Shown: positions 40,566-50,948 of the stretch, piece by piece
How positions within the stretch are numbered: position 1 is the first letter of the stretch
How the letters are laid out: each line of letters begins with the position of its first letter
DNA from: Bisporella sp. PMI_857
Lineage: Eukaryota > Ascomycota > Leotiomycetes > Helotiales > Helotiaceae
NCBI GenBank assembly: GCA_021307315.1
Contig: JAJSPD010000110.1
Location: forward strand, 1-64,000
DNA length: 64,000 nucleotides
Direction: 5' to 3'
The notes under the pieces: generated by a model
The model's database searches: none
What the model saw: only the letters and a program-made list of their open reading frames with translations
What the model was told of the DNA's origin: nothing
Translations under genes and position numbers: made by a program

Positions 40566-40784
40566 CAGTGTGCGAGTTAGTATTATCGTGATATATCGAC
40601 CCCTAAAAACCATATACTATACCACGCAATATGAGATTTGACATTTGTATACGCATTATCGCCAATATGATATCAGATTCAATTTCCATACTAATGCTAG
40701 CGTAGCATCAAAAAGCCGATCTCATATGTCTCGAGGCTTGATATTGCTAAATACTACGACACTAACTCGTTCACTGGGTCGTTG
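40558..40784. mobile_element. hAT-type MITE, 211 bp
   Basis: 40566-40776 has ends CAGTGTGCGAGTTAGTATTA and TACGACACTAACTCGTTCACTG, with an 8-bp duplication with one mismatch (AGTCGTTG/GGTCGTTG). The interior aligns inverted with both ends of the 445-bp copy at 13171-13615 but lacks its middle. Confidence 0.82.
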
Positions 40785-41856
40785 GGGGCACGGATCTGAA
40801 TCTGGGAGAGAGAGGTTGGGAGGGGTGGTCAGTTACTTGTCACGGGTAAGTTGCCTAGCCTATTATTATGGCCTGCTAATGAAGAGCAGTATCTGATACC
40901 ATGATATCCGATATGAGCTACGAAGTGTTGTACGAGACCATCTAACGGATAGAGTGAGCTTCTTCAAACCTGATTATCAACCTTCGCAGAAGCGAGGCAG
41001 ATGATGGGTACTTGGATGTATTTCTTGTAGAGCGTGGTTTGATCTTTTCCCCAATTCTCACCCCTTTTTGCGTTTAGATGAGGGAATATCCAGCCAAGAG
41101 TTCTGTGCCTGTTTAATGTGCAAATTCCATTGTTTCATCTATAGAATCTAGCAATTCTATTGGATCGGTCCCGTTACTGCTGTAGAATTGTGAGAATTCA
41201 AATGTGATTTATTTGGCCAAGTACCATAGTATGCTTCCCCCTTAGACAATTCCCTTGCAAGTGTCTTAAATGGAGTTTGTTCGGAAGGCGGGGAAGCTCG
41301 GCTCGCTCCAAGTCCCGCATCGGCTGAGACACGGAAATTCCCAGCCACACCTTCGGAATTGATGTATACCGTGGCGTCCCAGAATTCGTACTCTGTCCCA
41401 GGGGAACGGAAGCCTTAACGGACAATCAATGGACAAGGGAGCGGTATCCTCCGTATCGCAACAACGCAAGCTAATCGCCATTCCAGTACTCGATCTCAGA
41501 AAGGGATCTTAGAGACCTGGGGTCCTGACACAGACAACACCTTGCCGTACCTTACGCTGCCGACTTTGGATGGGATTCGCTAGGAAAGTCAGCCCACATC
41601 TATGGCCTTCTACTGGAGGGGCGGCAGCTTACAGGCGGCGGCAGAGTGTGGCGGTGCCAAGATATTTCTCGGCCAGCCGAGCCGACCCCCTGAGGTGGCG
41701 GCTGCAGGTGAGAAACACAGTGGATTGAGAAAGCAACAAACAAAACGCTTATGTCACGAATACAAACCTAAGAGCTGGTGGGAGCTGTTGTTTGGTGTTT
41801 CAATTACGAAAATACTAAACTAAGGAGAAAGAATGTTGCCACAGTTCGTCATTAAG
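40785..41856. other. No supported gene; family-H LTR fragment near the right end
   Basis: About 41755-41840 (TGTCACGAATAC...TTACGAAAATACTAAACTAAGGAGA) matches LTR H. The remainder has only short frames. Confidence 0.4.
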
Positions 41857-44079
41857 TTATACAAGTTGAATTTCTTCAAGATCTTCTGGGTGCCATTGTT
41901 CTCCATTCATCATTCCTTCAATGAGCGCAGGTCCCACCACTTCGTAAATCCCCGGTAAACCCTTCGGACGGAGAACCATGGGTCGGCCCACCCCAGGGAT
42001 CAAAGTGATGACATCCCCCACCTTGACTGAAGAATGGGCAGAGCCAATGAACCCTCGCGCTGTGGAGAAGACCGTCTTTTCTCTCATCATCATCCACACA
42101 GCGTGTGTCAGCATCGCTGTTCCCGGGTTGGTCTTCAGAGCCCACAGCGTCATCAGCTCATCGCACCTTGTGAATCTCATTTTAGTGTCGAAATCGAACT
42201 CTGGAGCGATCTTTAGGGCTTCGAATGCTTGATTTAATTGATCGATGCGGTGGGGTCCTCGGTAAAGGAGGAGCATCCAACCAGCGACGGAGACTAGGCC
42301 TCTGGTGAGGCCTTCGAGCAATTTCATGTTTCCAGCTGTCATTGCTTGCCCAAAAGCGTGCATACACTGCGGAACATTAGGGTATGCATCCATACTGGTG
42401 CATGCTTCTGCAATTTTGCACCAGTCTCGGTAGGCTTCGATAGTGGCTCTTGCGTCGCTTTCAGATCCCAGGTTGACAGTTAGATTGTCTCTGACCATAC
42501 CAGAGTCATCTGGAGGCACCTTCCACAGGCCGCGGTTGGATTGAGCTTTGATCGTATCCACAATTATTCCATACGTCTTAAGAATACATCCATGTTGTAA
42601 AAACTTGAAAGAGGCTTGGGAGTCTCCAGCGGCGTGGGGACTGTGCATAAAGTCCCCTGTTCTGTGTGGTTCAGCATAATTTGGTACCCAGCTTGGCATC
42701 TCAGATCGATTTTCGTCGGAAACAAGACCAGTCGTGATTTCCAAAAGCTCCAGAGACCTCAAACTATTACATACAGCGATAGTAAATTCCAAAAATATTT
42801 CTTTTATGGTCTTGTGGTAGCTCGGTTTTGGGAGATTGATTCCTGCGTTTTGGAGAATTCCATAGAGCCCATATACCCGATCTCTCTGGTCAGTAGCGTC
42901 GCAAATTCGAATTTGAAACATTAGATGATGTATGTTGAGCTTTTTAGACGCCGTGACCGCGCGGTGAGGGTAGTGTAACGTCAACGCTGTTGACCATGGT
43001 GAATCGTTGAAAATGTAACTGACGTGCAGGAACATATTATACGCTGTGCAAAAATGAAGAAGAAATCCGCTGAGACATTCCAGAGGTATTTCATAATTTC
43101 CGCAGTTGACAAGAACTGGAGTTAGGCTTGCCCATGATGAAGATGGGGTTAGAACGGATTCTTGGACGGTCCAGACTCGCCTCCACCAGCTCTTTCTCAG
43201 AAGTTGGGATATGTATTTTGAGTGGCCACGATCTACGGAGCCATTTCTGGTCAGTCTCAATATCAGGAATACAGATTACGTTGTAGTTACCTTCGATGAA
43301 CCGAAGAAGACGCCTTTCAAGTATGCTTTTCCTCATTTTGGGAGCTGCAAGAACACACCATTGCAACCACGCATAGTGAAAACACAACTCATCTCCATAG
43401 GAAGGCACACCCAGCCAAACGTTCACCTGTAATGCTTGCCTATATATCTCAGACATCAATGGAACCTGCGTAGCCTTTTCGGTGCTATTGCTCTGATCGA
43501 TGCATATCGCATCAATCCATATGAAGAGCCGTGCGAGGCGGAACGCGTGCCGAAGTATATCCTCGCAATTCTTCGTGACCAACAGCTTTTTCCCATTGCA
43601 AATGACAACCCGGTCACATGGTTGACCGTCCCTGCATAAGTTAGCAACCGTTTGCTCGGATCCTATAGTATGTCTGACCAGGTATATGAGATCGCGCGAT
43701 AACCTCGCAGTAGTTTAGGTTGATCTAGGGAGACCGGCACCAACTCGCAACTTATGATATTGTCCCGTCTAGTTTGTCGAGTAGGACGCTGGAGTTTGAG
43801 AAGTCGAATGTGTCTTTCAGAAGGCAGTGGAGAGTATACTAATGGCTCAAGCTGGCTCAACGCGTCTTCCGAGGAGCTGAAGACTGGACCCTTTTGAGGT
43901 GGTTCTCCCGCTGCTCGAAAGTTCCATCTTGCCCTCAGATCGAAAATTAGGATATAAGAGCCGTGATAAACCAGCCGGTAGGTGAAGGAACAGGCAGTGA
44001 AAGGCGCCGCAGCAATCCATGGGAATTGTTTTAGGAGGAACGTGCCGATCAATACCGCGAGTACGGTCCAGATGTACAT
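41857..44079 (-). CDS. Membrane-anchored HET-domain protein (one frame break)
   Basis: Exon pieces: 44079 to about 43667, 43663-43291, and 43232-41857 (about 720 residues). The intron 43233-43290 (GTAACT...CTGAC...GTAG) restores FIED-RGHSKYISQLLRKSWWRR in phase. The N-terminus MYIWTVLAVLIGTFLLK is a TM anchor; a HET domain follows: GYRAISYTW, LFIWIDAICIDQSNSTEKA, QVNVWLG, WWRRVWTVQE, and later HRTGDF and the C-terminal GDVITLIPGVGRPMVLRP module common behind HET. Between YTWSDIL and GSEQTVAN (about 43660-43670) the frame shifts by one; either a real lesion or a base error. It is divergently paired with the gene at 44451. Confidence 0.8.
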
Positions 44080-44450
44080 GTTCGAAAACGTCTACGGCTG
44101 TATGGCGGTGTTAGTATGCGAAGCCAAAGACACAGACAGAATCTACTGGATGGATCTTTAGGAAGTAAGCAATTAACAAATGCCCAGGCATCCGTTTCGA
44201 CTGAAGTATGACGGTAGACGAATTCAGGGGTAAAGTTGGCGCCGATGTTTCACATGAAAACAGAGCTGAGTGGGCGCCCTATAACTCCGCCACCACACCA
44301 AATATTGTGATATCCAGAAATGGATGGCCCAAGAAAAGCAAATGCGGGCCTACGATGTTAATAAATTGAACGCATCCAGCGCCTCACTAGAAAAGCCTTC
44401 GACAAGTTCTTTCTCGCTTTCTCTGGAATTTCAACAGCACTGTCGGTACT
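44080..44450. promoter_or_regulatory. Shared bidirectional intergenic region of two HET genes
   Basis: 371 bp separate the two divergent start codons. No other gene is present. It likely holds both promoters, so the pair could be co-regulated; no specific operator was recognised. Confidence 0.5.
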
Positions 44451-45851
44451 GTGCCTAGGAACGACACCATGGAATCCTTCACTTTTTGGCACTCGCTGCC
44501 ACAATCCAACCTGCCCGCAACAGATTTTCTGTCGAGTCCCTGGGTCGCAATTCTGCACGCGTTATTCATGAATTTCGTATGGCGCACTGGGCTGATATTC
44601 TCGCTTCTTTCCTTTATTTGGATGCGCCCTGATCACGCAAAAACGCTCTCTCTTTTCGCATGGGCAACAGTATTTCGGGATCCGCACGACCGTCCAGCCG
44701 TAATAGGTGACCCCAGAGCACTGGGAGCTGCCACGACAACTGCTAATTTCTATGCCGGCACGCTTGCGCTGCTAAAACTTTTGTCTCTTTTGGGCCGGGT
44801 GGTCCTATATGTCTTTTGGACAAATGCCAAATTCAGCATTCCGTTAATCGGCTTATTTTGCTGTGTCCCAGCTTATGTAGTTGATGAGATCGTCATTGCT
44901 ATCGAACCCGCGATTAACACAATACGCAAACTGACCGCAGCTTTGACGAAAATTTTGTTGTGGCTTCCGCACTGGATACATCATTTTTCGGACCGCCTAT
45001 CAAACTGTTTTCTCTCCATACAATATCATATAGCGACAAGCTCCTGGTTGGCGAAAATAACAGGCCATGTTCCATTTTGTGAGCTAAAACCATTCACATA
45101 CATACCAATTTCACCTCTTAGAGAGATACGGCTTCTCAAAATTGAAAAACGGCGTCTTTTCTCGTTCCCTTCCGCAAGTTTGATTGTCTATACCATAGAC
45201 GATTTGCCACCATTCGAAGCAGTGTCATGCGTTCCGGCCACTGATTTCTCGACCACTCATCCAATACTCCTGAATGGCGCAGTCCATCATGTTTCATTCG
45301 AGGTGGACAACATCATACGTCGCTTGAGCTCCTTTTTCAGCCCCAGGTTGATCTGGATCTCCTCTCTGTGCATCGATCATCAGCACGCAACCGAGCGAGT
45401 ACACCACGACGCAAGTCTAGCATGTGCGCATTCACATTCATTTCGTATTCTCATATGCCTCGGAGAAAATTCGCATGCTCGATTAGCCCTCGCTTTAGTT
45501 AATATGGTCATAGTATGGAAGTGGAAACTTGACCCTCGTTCTGCCGCTCAAAACTTTGAAACATTGTGCGGGAACCCGCAAACCGGCACCATGGAAGACA
45601 GAGCACTCGAAGCTTTCCTGGAAATGTTAAATCATCCGTGGTTTGAATATGCGCTGAGATCTCCAACGGTTCTCATCGGAAAGCAGAGAACGATTGTGTA
45701 CGGTCACGAGCTTCTCATGTGGCAATACTTTCGGCATATTACTGGATTTCTAGGTGACTGCGATCGCTTACGGATAGAGCAAATTTTTCATCAGAAAGGC
45801 AGACCATTTCGATGGCCATCGGCGGCAATACGTCTTTTCCATACAGTGTAG
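44451..45851 (+). CDS. Divergent HET-like protein with N-terminal membrane domain
   Basis: 466 residues, uninterrupted; start at MPRNDTMESF, or the second Met six codons on. Three hydrophobic segments lie in the first 170 residues (ILHALFMNFVWRTGLIFSLL, LALLKLLSLLGRVVLYVFW, IPLIGLFCCVPAYVVDEIVI). A degenerate HET domain follows: REIRLLKIEKRR, PPFEAVSCVPATDF, HPILLNGAVHHVSFEVDNII, RLIWISSLCIDHQHATERV, RILICLGENSHA. The signature IDALCIDQ is changed to ISSLCIDH and the usual SYxWG to SCVPA, so classical HET signalling may be lost. It is the head-to-head partner of the HET gene at 41857-44079, which it resembles in layout. Confidence 0.75.
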   Translation: MPRNDTMESFTFWHSLPQSNLPATDFLSSPWVAILHALFMNFVWRTGLIFSLLSFIWMRPDHAKTLSLFAWATVFRDPHDRPAVIGDPRALGAATTTANFYAGTLALLKLLSLLGRVVLYVFWTNAKFSIPLIGLFCCVPAYVVDEIVIAIEPAINTIRKLTAALTKILLWLPHWIHHFSDRLSNCFLSIQYHIATSSWLAKITGHVPFCELKPFTYIPISPLREIRLLKIEKRRLFSFPSASLIVYTIDDLPPFEAVSCVPATDFSTTHPILLNGAVHHVSFEVDNIIRRLSSFFSPRLIWISSLCIDHQHATERVHHDASLACAHSHSFRILICLGENSHARLALALVNMVIVWKWKLDPRSAAQNFETLCGNPQTGTMEDRALEAFLEMLNHPWFEYALRSPTVLIGKQRTIVYGHELLMWQYFRHITGFLGDCDRLRIEQIFHQKGRPFRWPSAAIRLFHTV

Positions 45852-46688
45852 TTTGATCTCGAGTTGAAAATAGAAGTAGAGTCGTTGAAATATTTACTAC
45901 CCACATATATTTCATGATTCTAGAAAATGTCTTGATCCATGTTTATCAATTGCGGTCTCGGTAAATGCCATATATCTCTCTCTCGGATATTTCGACCAAA
46001 TGTTCGAAATGCAAGGGATCCAGCCTTTGAGTTTACTTGTGAACCACTTCCCCGTATGCAGCGTAGCGCGCCAAAAATCAGTCTCGTTCGCCTGTCTTAA
46101 CACTTTATATACTTAATTTATCAACTTTTAGCTCGGTCGTCTGTATTTCGTTCTCACCTAATGGGCGTACAGGCCAGGGCGAGTTCATGTACTATGGAAT
46201 CGTGGGTAGTACGAGAATCAAGGCTGGTAGAAGCACACAGATTGGCAGAAGCAGTCAGACAAAGGCGAGTAGAATCCTCTGCCGATTTGTCGTAACCTTA
46301 CTATTATTCAACCACCACACCTATATTTACATATTTTATTTGACGAAATAACACGGAGGCTTCGGCCTACCGGTGTACACCTGAGTATGCTACATTTATA
46401 CTATGTCTCGGCTTCGTGCTAGATCCTGTTACTGTTCTTGCCCTTCAAGCATGTTCCTCTACAGTATGTATTTTTTGGGGGGGCCAGTTCGCTATGTTGG
46501 ATGGTTCGCTATGCACTCACGTTATAAGTCTAGTAGATCGATTATAATGGATTTCCTAGCAGAGATTTGGATTCGAGAACAGACATCTTCTGGAGAAGCG
46601 ATCTCACAGCAGGATCATTGACATGGGTTAACTGCACTTAAGAGGTATTGAAACATTATCTCGTTTTCATTCTCATCCATCCCACATC
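45852..46688. other. No supported gene
   Basis: Short frames only (46403-46621 plus, 72 codons). No repeat family recognised. Confidence 0.35.
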
Positions 46689-47070
46689 TTACATCTTGGG
46701 GGCAGGCTCAAAATCAAACTCCGTTACATGCTGTTCGAGGCGAGCAACGGCCTGAGTGAGTTTGGCCCTCTCCTCCTGGAGCCCAAAACGCATGGCAGCC
46801 TCCTCATGGTTCTCGATCATCAGTGCCCTGCACCTCATTTCGCAGTCTCTCGTATTTAGACCTAGGACTTTTTTTCCAGATATTGTGGAACCTTCTCCTG
46901 TGCCTTCCAAAAAAGAGTGCCTTGAATATGCTGGCAGGCGTTATCTGCAAATCGATCTGCCACAGTCCTGTAATAACTTTGAACGTATGCCGCAGTGTCG
47001 ATCTTGAGAGCAAAGGGGTCTGGGCCAAGCTGCTCATCAGTTGTGTGGTTCATTTGGATCTCGCGATCCT
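46689..47070 (-). pseudogene. C-terminal remnant resembling a dynamin GTPase effector domain
   Basis: Minus-strand reading: AYVQSYYRTVADRFADNACQ, HIQGTLFWKAQEK, then after a frame change at a run of seven T (46869-46875) VLGLNTRDCEMRCRALMIE, EAAMRFGLQEERAKLTQAVA, ending FDFEPAPKM. The YY..A..RF.DN..Q pattern and the Glu/Arg-rich terminal helix resemble the GED of fungal dynamin-like GTPases. The GTPase and middle domains are missing; the sequence starts at the border of a family-A LTR fragment. Confidence 0.5.
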
Positions 47071-47265
47071 TGGCCCCTGACATCACAGGGCTCGCTTACA
47101 CTGCCCCCCCCGGCCAGTCTCCTGTATATAAAGCGCTGCTTTCTTTCCTTTCTTCTATCTGTAGCTTGTTCTCTTCGTTATAAAAATTGATAGTAGTTCA
47201 CACTTTTGGAGTCCCTCTTCCTGAGATCTACGGATCGAGATCCCTGTTCGCCTTGAGTTGTTACA
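47071..47265 (+). repeat. Family-A LTR, 5'-truncated
   Basis: TGGCCCCTGACATCACAGG...TTGTTACA, missing the first 40 or so bases. It abuts the GED-like remnant, so recombination or truncation joined the two. Confidence 0.85.
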
Positions 47266-47708
47266 GTTCAGAGTGTCCGGGAATGGCCACGTAATATAAC
47301 TTATAAGAGAATATAGGAGATATTGAGGTGTGCACAGGTTTTAAAATGCTTAAAGTCAAAGTACCTAATTTTTTTTCCCCCGGCACATAGGGTTTTCCGC
47401 TACGTAAGGATAGACGCCAGCTGTTCGTATGTAGTTATTATCACGTGACAGGAACATAAAATAGTGGGACCTCGATCTCACTCTACACCGTAGAACTATA
47501 GCTTAGAATCAAAGAATCGATGAATACCAGAATCACCACCGCAAGAGGGTAGTCAATAGCTGCTATGCCTTTTGTACGGTGATAGTCATTCTGACATAAA
47601 GGAAGAGCACAGAAATATGGGTGAGCTGTTACTAGGATAACCTTTAAATGGGCGATCGTCACAAATGCCGCTTGCGGTGCCCGTGAAGTTTTTGACAGCT
47701 GCCCTAGA
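47266..47708. other. No supported gene
   Basis: Contains an AT-rich stretch and short frames. No recognised element. Confidence 0.3.
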
Positions 47709-47897
47709 GTTCGACAGAACGAGAAAATACACAATGATAAGCAGAAGGAATTGGGGATGCCGTTCAGGCTCTCTATTGTTGTCTATGTGTGTAAGAATAC
47801 AGAATTGTAGAACTGTGTGTGTGTGAAAAGTCTTCCGCGCTAGCGTTCCCCACATAGTCAGAGACATGTCAGCTACCTAGATTCTCAAATCCTGACA
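47709..47897. repeat. Family-G LTR right-half fragment
   Basis: Matches 30085-30270 (GGGGATGCCGTTCAGGCTCT, GTGTGAAAAGTCTTCCG, GACATGTCAGCTACCTAGA) and ends AATCCTGACA. Confidence 0.75.
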
Positions 47898-48039
47898 GAG
47901 TTGTCCTGGTGAGAGCGAGAGGGATCCTCTTCAATACAGTAAGCGGGTTTGGTGTGAAGAATGAACCCGACGCGAATATCGAAGCCATTTGGTGCTAACC
48001 CCTTCCCCCTGGCTCAATCTATGCGCTACCAGGCAGCAT

Positions 48040-48213
48040 AATAGCTGGGGTAAGTTGCGGGGTGCATTGCTCATTTCAGGGTTGGGAGGGGCAAAATGCA
48101 CCTCACAACCCCACCATCCAACCCCTGAGAGGTGGTCTACTCCGCCTTCGCTGGCAGGCATCGGTAACATGAAGCCGACAAGCGCTGCTCGGTCGTAATT
48201 GATACCGATGCCA
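48040..48213. repeat. Dispersed repeat J, copy 1
   Basis: ATAGCTGGGGTAAGTTGC...GATACCGATGCC. Near-identical to 63566-63786 apart from a segment of about 47 bp present only there. It contains inverted GGTGCATT / AATGCACC blocks. Confidence 0.75.
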
Positions 48214-49019
48214 CCTATTGCCTAACTGGTGCGCGCTTGTCTGCTCCCACATCATCATCACGGCAGTAGGGTAGTATGGACAGAGCCAGTCAAGCACTGG
48301 CGCAAGGCGTTCCTCCTGGCGTACCTAAATCATACCGTGCCCTTGTAAATCATAGCAGTGTGTTCAAATAGAGGAAGAAAGTCACGTGGCCTTCAGAGAG
48401 TATAGGGCAAATAAGTATCAATTGCTGAAGGTTGTAGAACCTAAACTACAGGAGATAATCCCTCTACTTATAGAGATACGATACTCACATGTCATCACAC
48501 TGATACCTACTGTTGCCTACCGTTGCCTACAGGTGCCTACTGGTGCCTACACTAGACTAGGTATGATCCTTAGACCTAGCCTGTTCAACACAATGCCCCT
48601 CGCTCTACCCTCCATCATCGTGCTCGCCGGCGACGCTCGATAGAGGAGAAAGCCCAGAGCCAACAGTACTTTACCCCGTGGGAAGAGGATGTCGTTGTCA
48701 AGTTCTTGTTACAAATGTCCGGCCTTGGACAACTAATGCGAATGAAGTTTGTTCTTTCGATCGCCTTCAGCGTCACCTGCCAGCGACCCGCGGCGGACAG
48801 ACCGCTTAAGTCGCCTAGCAGGAACTGGGCGAAAGCTCTGAAAAACCGCCACAAAGTACTCACGGCAAAAAGAGTTAAGGCTTCGGACTAGAAACGTCAC
48901 GAGAAAAATATCTATAGAAAAATCACACACTAGTTTGAAGTAATAAGAAAATATTACAAGATCCGGCTATCTTACTAGAGAATGTTTATAGTGACAAAAC
49001 TGGAGTGATGTTATTTATG
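48214..49019. other. No supported gene
   Basis: Short frames on both strands (48615-48863 minus, 48706-48891 plus) without matches. 48515-48555 has CTACTGTTGCCTAC-type short direct repeats. Confidence 0.35.
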
Positions 49020-49793
49020 CCAGGCTCCGTTAAAGTTCTTGTAAGTAAAATAACCGACGAAAATATAAAGGCGCACGAGTCAAACGAACAACGGTAACCG
49101 CAATCGAGCGCATCAGTGCTGATAGTAAGTGTTTATACTCTATAGTTATTTGGCTAGCTACTACTTATCGAAATAACTGGACCACCTTCTTTACCCCCGG
49201 ATGACAGTACGCTATTTCCGAATCTGGATATACCGACTTTAAAATCAGCTTAGAATAACTGAAGCGTATATTTGACCCCTAAACTAAGCAGCGAGCTAAC
49301 AAGAAACCACGAGTGCTAATTTGTGACGGCTTCGGGATGCACGAGACCCTTGAAATCTTAAAGTTTTGTTTCGAAAACCAAATTATTCTGTGTTGTCTTC
49401 TTTCTTACACCTCCCATCCAATCCTTAAACAAGATGCATATGCGCTTGATGAGACGAGCAAGCAGAGTGAAGCGGCATTTACAGAAGTTTGCTAACGCTG
49501 TCCTCCAGCAGGACCAAGTTCAATTCCTGACCACCATGAACAACGAGGCTAAAGTTCGACGGTCAACCAAGTTATTGGTCCTAGAAACGGCGAAGGTCAT
49601 GAGCTATGAGGACCTGGAGGAAGCACGAGCGAAGGGTGCTGAAAAAGAGGCTGTGAGAGAAGCTAAAAGCAAGGCGAAACGTGATCGGAAGCGCAAAAGT
49701 GTTGCGCTAGAGGCAGAGTCGCCAAATACCAAGGTGGCACGGATGCTTGAAAGCAAGCGCCAGTGCCAGCGAGTTCCTCGGCAGCGCAAATGA
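49020..49793 (+). pseudogene. RIP-decayed Fot1/pogo-like transposase (DDE and C-terminus)
   Basis: Plus-strand reading: RTTVTAIERISADSKCLYSI, TTYRNNWTTFFTPG, SESGYTDFKISLE, PRVLICDGFGMHETLEILKF (second catalytic Asp in CDGFG), CFENQIILC. A deletion then joins it to the tail DAYALDETSKQ, NNEAKVRRSTKLLVLETAKV, MSYEDLEEARAKGAEKE. Stops are TGA or TAA at Trp/Gln positions (after TPG, SLE and FDP), as RIP would make. No terminal repeats were recognised. Confidence 0.82.
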
Positions 49794-50948
49794 GCAGAAC
49801 ACAGGTTGCCCCAGTGGAGCGGATGTGGTAACGCGGAAGATTGAGATTGCTGTTCGAGGGAGACAGAACTATTAAGACTTAATGCTGATCCTCAGCCTGG
49901 GTCGGTTTGAGGTTGGCTTGCGCTGGCCTTGCGACCCGTGTACAGTAGTAGAACTTGTCTTCATCGCCCCTCTTTTTTTTTGGCGCAATAGTTGCGCAGA
50001 CAGGCAAATAGAGATAGAGGTCGTGCTTGTTATGCCCTGCGATGGCCGTTGCCGTCACTGTCGTGCCCGCTGTTGTGCTTGTCATTGTCATGCCCCTCCT
50101 TTATCGTGCGCTGGTCATTATGCCCTTGTCATGGTGTTCTGGTGGCGGTTCCTTCTATCGTTGTGCACGCCGCTGTGCTCGCCGTTGTTGTCGGCGTTAC
50201 CAGCAAAAGGAGCGGATTCCCTTCGGATACCAGGGCTGAAAATTATAGAGGCTCATTGCTCTAGGCAGAACGCAGAACAGTTTTTGGAGGAGAGAAGGGT
50301 TCGGTTTCGTGTACATGCAGCTATCGACAGCAGAGGAACTACCGGTTGCCCAGGGCAAAATTTGAACTAAGCCATATGCCAAGACTTTTCTAGCCACATT
50401 AGCACTAATATAGCTAGCTCATTCTATTCCTACATCCATGCGCCACATATCTCATATCACGTATAAGCTAAGCCAAGGATGCTAGTTTATGTCACGATTC
50501 TGGGCAGACTAGGCTGCAAGTTGAGGCCATTTCCCGGCTCTCGTGAGGCCGTATGAGGACCGTAACATAAAATTCATGGTTTTAAATTATATAATACTGT
50601 CCCACTTGTACAATTAAGGGTGGCTTCTCTCATTCTGCATTTACTGGAAGAGGGGTCAGTCTTGGCTGTTCGGTTCACCTCTGATTAGCCAATCTAGCTA
50701 CTGCTCAATACTATATTTTAACAAAAGCGTTCTTACTACCTAATGATCCTTATATTATAGTATATCCTACCTTCTAATAACGAACATGTGACCTTCGTAG
50801 AAGATACTAGAATTGGAGTAGCAAAATAACAACGTTTATGAAAGCAAACACTTCCCTTAACCCTCTATGAAATAGAGACAAAAAGAAAATAATAGATTAT
50901 ATACATAAAAACACTTTAGTATTAGTTGATACGGTAAAAACAATATTG
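49794..50948. other. 1.15 kb without a supported gene
   Basis: The 162-codon plus frame at 49882-50370 is Cys/His/Leu-rich with competing frames of similar length on the same strand (49992, 50027), typical of a compositional artefact. 50700-50948 is AT-rich 3' flank of the NLR gene. Confidence 0.35.

Noticed and set aside
49882..50370. 162-codon Cys/His-rich ORF
   Set aside because: Two other frames of the same strand are open over the same stretch with similar low-complexity composition, so it is a base-composition artefact.
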